Source of the DNA: Deltaproteobacteria bacterium
GTDB lineage: Bacteria; Myxococcota_A; UBA9042; DTJE01; S145-11
Assembly: GCA_015493765.1 (NCBI GenBank)
Contig: WGCQ01000250.1
Coordinates: 1-43,163 of the forward strand
Direction of reading: 5' to 3'
DNA length: 43,163 bases
The first letter of the stretch is position 1. Every line of letters starts with the position of its first letter. This document shows positions 40,312 through 43,163 of this stretch, one piece after another. The position numbers and the translations under genes are program-made. The notes beneath the pieces are model-generated. The model searched no databases. It was given only the letters and a program-made list of their open reading frames with translations, and was not told the origin of the DNA.

Positions 40312-42926
40312 AATCCATAAAAATCAGGCAGTTATTCCTGGATTACTTCAAACGTCAAGGCCACCGGGTGGTACGTAGCCACCCCCTGATACCACCGGGG
40401 GACGACCCGAGCCTGTTGTTCGTGAACGCTGGCATGGTCCAGTTCAAGGACGTGTTTACCGGCGTTCGTGACCCGGGCTACAACAGGGCCACCTCCAGCC
40501 AGAAATGCCTGCGCGTGAGTGGCAAGCACAACGACCTGGAGGAGGTGGGCCGCACGGCGCGTCACCACACGTTTTTCGAGATGCTGGGCAATTTTTCCTT
40601 TGGCGATTATTTCAAGCAGGACGCAATCGCATTTGCCTGGGAATTGCTGACACGGGAATACGGACTGCCCGAGGCGCGGCTGTACGTCACGGTGCATCCG
40701 GAGGACGAGGATGCCAGGCGGATTTGGAAGTCTGTGGCCGGCCTGGCGGACGAGAGGATCCTGAAAGACCCGTCCAATTTCTGGCAGATGGGCGATACGG
40801 GCCCTTGCGGACCCTGCAGCGAGATCCACTACGACCGTGGGCCGTCATACCAGGGCAAGGACCCGGTGTTCGAGCCAGGCAACCGGTTTATGGAATTGTG
40901 GAACCTGGTGTTCATGCAGTATGACCGCAAGGGGGACGGGACCATGGTGGACCTGCCCGCACCGTCGATTGATACGGGCATGGGACTGGAGCGGATCACA
41001 TCGGTGTTGCAGGGGGTGGACACGAATTATGACACGGACCTGTTTTTGCCGATGCTCCACCAGATGCAGGCGATTACGGGCCTGGATTACGGCAAGGACC
41101 CGCAAGTGGACATGGCATTCCGGGTGGTGGCTGACCACGCCAGGGCGGCGAGTTTTTTGATTGCCGACGGTATCTTTCCGGACAACACGGGGCGGGGTTA
41201 CATACTGCGGCGGCTGATTCGCAGGGCCGTGAGGTTCGGCCACAAGACAGGGGTGAAAGACCTGTTTTTCCACAAGGTGTGCCGAAAGGTCGTGGAAGAC
41301 CTGGGTGGTGTATATCCCGAATTACAGGAATCGCAACAGGTGATCGAGCAGGTCACCAGTACCGAGGAGGCCAGATTCAGAAAGACGCTGTCCGAGGGCA
41401 TCAGGATGTTGGGTGCAGCGATACAGCAGGCCAGGGACGAGGGCAGCAAGGTGTTGCCTGGCAGGGTGGCGTTCGTGCTGTACGATACGCACGGGTTTCC
41501 CGTGGACCTGACCAGGGTGATCGCGCAGGAACAGGGCATGGAAGTGGACGAGGCCGGGTTCGAAAAGGAACTGGCGGCCCAGCGACAAAGGGGGCGCAAT
41601 AGTTGGAAAGGTGGCACGGCCGATGTGAAGGGCCTGGATGCGGTGGTTGACGCCGTGGGAGTGACATCGCAATTTACCGGCTACGAGCACGACCGGGAGG
41701 ATTCGGTTATCACCGCGATATTCGTGGATGGGCAGGCTGTGGATGCGGCAAAAGAAGGGGACCAGGTCTGGTTCGTGTGCGAAAAGACACCGTTTTACGG
41801 GGAATCAGGCGGGCAGGTCGGGGATACCGGGCATGCAGGCACTGAGAACGCGCAACTGGAGGTGCTGGATACGAAAAAGACCGCAAACGGGGTGATTGTG
41901 CACCAGGCCAGGGTTGCAAAGGGACGGATCAAGGTCGGGGAAATGGTACACCTGGCCATCGATGTAAAACGCAGGGACGCAATCCGGCGTAATCACAGCG
42001 GCACGCACGTACTGCATTATGCACTGAGGACCGTGCTCGGAGTGCACGTCAGGCAACGTGGGTCGCTGGTGGGACCGGACCATCTGCGATTCGATTTTTC
42101 CAATCCGGGTCCTGTTACGGCCGAACAACTGCGGCGAATCGAGGAGATCGCCCAGGAGGTGATCCTGCAAAATTCGCCGGTTACAACCGATGTTTTGCCG
42201 ATTGACGAGGCCCGAAGGCGTGGGGCATTGGCGTTTTTCGAGGAAAAATACGGGTCCGTTGTCAGGATGGTCCGGATGGGGCCCAGCACGGAATTGTGCG
42301 GTGGTACGCACGTGTCACGGACAGGGGACATCGGGCTGTTGAAGGTGCTCAGTGAAACCGGGGTCAGTGCGGGCGTGCGCAGGATCACGGCCACCACGGG
42401 CTTTGGCAGTTTAAGGCGGATGTGGGACCTGGAGGGTGTGGTTCACCGGCTGACGGATGCGTTGAAGGTGGATATGGGGCGCCTGCCGGAGCGGATGGCG
42501 GACTTGATGACGGAGATCCGAACCCTGAAGAAAAAGATCGCCGAACTGGAGGTGCAGGGGTCCGTAGGCGACCAGAACGAGGTGGTGGAACTGGCAGCAG
42601 GCGAAAAGCGGTTGAAGGTAATAGAGGTTGGCAGCATGGGCGTGCCTGCCTTGCGGGGCCTGGCTGATAAATTGCGTGATGAAAACCCGGATGCGGTGGT
42701 TGGCATCGTGAGCAGGCAGGGTGAGAAGGACACGGTGTTATTGACGTGCCAGCCCGGCGTGGCGCATGCGGGCAAGGTCCTGTCGAAGTGGGTCAAGGCC
42801 CTTGGCGGGAGGGGCGGAGGTAACCCGAAACTGGGTCAGGGTAATGTGCCGGGCGGAAGGCCGCTACGGGAACTGGTCGATGTTGCGGCCAGGATGTTGC
42901 AAGAAACGATCAAAGATGTAAAATAG
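40308..42926 (+). CDS. alaS: Alanyl-tRNA synthetase
   Basis: 872 residues (E. coli 876), ATG overlapping the pilT stop as ATGA and without its own ribosome site, so coupled. Class II synthetase charging tRNA-Ala. The catalytic domain starts IRQLFLDYFKRQGH and contains PSLLFVNAGMVQFKD and the NR.ME.WN.VFMQ stretch. The editing domain has the zinc ligands His563, His567 (HSGTH), Cys664 and His668 (CGGTH), which remove mis-charged Ser and Gly. A coiled coil (EIRTLKKKIAELE) and the C-Ala domain with GGRGGGNPKLGQG close the protein. All landmarks are intact. Confidence 0.98.
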   Translation: MKSIKIRQLFLDYFKRQGHRVVRSHPLIPPGDDPSLLFVNAGMVQFKDVFTGVRDPGYNRATSSQKCLRVSGKHNDLEEVGRTARHHTFFEMLGNFSFGDYFKQDAIAFAWELLTREYGLPEARLYVTVHPEDEDARRIWKSVAGLADERILKDPSNFWQMGDTGPCGPCSEIHYDRGPSYQGKDPVFEPGNRFMELWNLVFMQYDRKGDGTMVDLPAPSIDTGMGLERITSVLQGVDTNYDTDLFLPMLHQMQAITGLDYGKDPQVDMAFRVVADHARAASFLIADGIFPDNTGRGYILRRLIRRAVRFGHKTGVKDLFFHKVCRKVVEDLGGVYPELQESQQVIEQVTSTEEARFRKTLSEGIRMLGAAIQQARDEGSKVLPGRVAFVLYDTHGFPVDLTRVIAQEQGMEVDEAGFEKELAAQRQRGRNSWKGGTADVKGLDAVVDAVGVTSQFTGYEHDREDSVITAIFVDGQAVDAAKEGDQVWFVCEKTPFYGESGGQVGDTGHAGTENAQLEVLDTKKTANGVIVHQARVAKGRIKVGEMVHLAIDVKRRDAIRRNHSGTHVLHYALRTVLGVHVRQRGSLVGPDHLRFDFSNPGPVTAEQLRRIEEIAQEVILQNSPVTTDVLPIDEARRRGALAFFEEKYGSVVRMVRMGPSTELCGGTHVSRTGDIGLLKVLSETGVSAGVRRITATTGFGSLRRMWDLEGVVHRLTDALKVDMGRLPERMADLMTEIRTLKKKIAELEVQGSVGDQNEVVELAAGEKRLKVIEVGSMGVPALRGLADKLRDENPDAVVGIVSRQGEKDTVLLTCQPGVAHAGKVLSKWVKALGGRGGGNPKLGQGNVPGGRPLRELVDVAARMLQETIKDVK

Positions 42927-42942
42927 GGAGAGGAGGTCAGGT

Positions 42943-43163
42943 ATGTCAGAAATCAGGATAGACCTTTTGGAGCGGCACAGCCAGGCACCAACGCCCGAGC
43001 AGATGCTGGATAAATACGTGGAAATATTTGGTAGCGTGCCACTTGGGTCGGGGATACGGGTGGAGGCGGAGTCGGAAACCGTGACGGAATCAGTGACAGA
43101 GACGGAGGAATGGCAGGGTGCTGAAGAGCAGCAGCCGGAAGGCGATATGGAACAGTCCTTGGA
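42943..43163 (+). CDS. Hypothetical protein, 5' part only (cut by window end)
   Basis: ATG at 42943 after AGGAGGT, 16 bases beyond the alaS stop, then 73 open codons to the window end (so it is missing from the ORF track). It reads MSEIRIDLLERHSQAPTPEQ and turns strongly acidic from residue 40 on (AESETVTESVTETEEW), with many Glu, Thr and Gln and no hydrophobic segment. Such a tail is likely disordered. I recognise no family. It belongs to the recA-pilT-alaS transcription unit by spacing. Confidence 0.7.
   Translation, partial: MSEIRIDLLERHSQAPTPEQMLDKYVEIFGSVPLGSGIRVEAESETVTESVTETEEWQGAEEQQPEGDMEQSL

Overview
The window reads as chromosomal DNA of a free-living, Gram-negative bacterium of the Myxococcota/Bradymonadota (former deltaproteobacterial) type. 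The clues are inference from families rather than a marker-gene placement: a long Cys-rich secreted protein ending in a MYXO-CTERM-like sorting tail, MopE/thrombospondin-3 type Cys/Asp-rich repeats, an IgGFc-binding-type lipoprotein, an Aquifex-type aconitase, many lipoprotein signal peptides, and a recA-pilT-alaS cluster. There is no phage, insertion sequence, CRISPR array or defence island. 

Layout. 1-2.7 kb: the tail of an unidentified gene, a GC-rich satellite and a polytopic GT-C-like membrane protein. 2.8-6.4 kb: a divergent pair, an antiquitin-type (ALDH7) aldehyde dehydrogenase (-) and an AMP-forming acyl/acetyl-CoA synthetase (+). 6.7-9.8 kb: a glycosidase-like lipoprotein, a long repeat block and a rhomboid protease. 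9.7-11.0 kb (-): elbB and a small lipoprotein. 11.2-13.9 kb: nadE and an overlapping lipoprotein. 14.1-17.2 kb: the Cys-rich MYXO-CTERM protein and ridA. 17.3-20.0 kb (-): RNase P RNA and MaeB-type malic enzyme. 20.2-22.9 kb: tRNA-Val(CAC), an iron-type alcohol dehydrogenase and rho. 23.3-28.8 kb (-): a GT39-like membrane glycosyltransferase, an IgGFc-binding-type lipoprotein and a secreted beta-propeller-like protein. 29.1-30.4 kb (-): an SCP2 protein and a CaiB/BaiF CoA-transferase in one overlapping operon. 30.6-37.5 kb: aconitase and a 1624-residue heparinase-like lipoprotein. 38.2-43.2 kb: the tightly packed operon recA-pilT-alaS-(hypothetical, cut by the window end). 

Functionally the core genes cover central carbon metabolism (CoA ligase, aconitase, malic enzyme, aldehyde/alcohol dehydrogenases, CoA-transferase), NAD synthesis and information processing (rho, recA, alaS, rnpB, tRNA). 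The accessory part is dominated by surface and secreted proteins, including polysaccharide-lyase-like and glycosidase-like enzymes, as expected for a predatory or scavenging bacterium. 

The most unusual signals are non-coding. (1) A short dyad, core TTTGACAGGTAATTTGGG, best form CCCAAATT-N8-AATTTGGG, occurs about eleven times, only between genes and mostly in front of them; at some sites it supplies the apparent -35 hexamer. (2) A GC-rich dispersed element occurs as directly repeated pairs at three loci, embedded in a GGCCGTTGACC-type satellite. (3) Housekeeping promoters close to the sigma-70 consensus are visible at many genes, and two genes (nadE and the rhomboid) have the -10 box so close to the ATG that leaderless mRNAs are expected. 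Start codons were revised from the ORF track wherever a ribosome binding site, in-frame stop or promoter decided the matter; recA, for example, appears to start at TTG.
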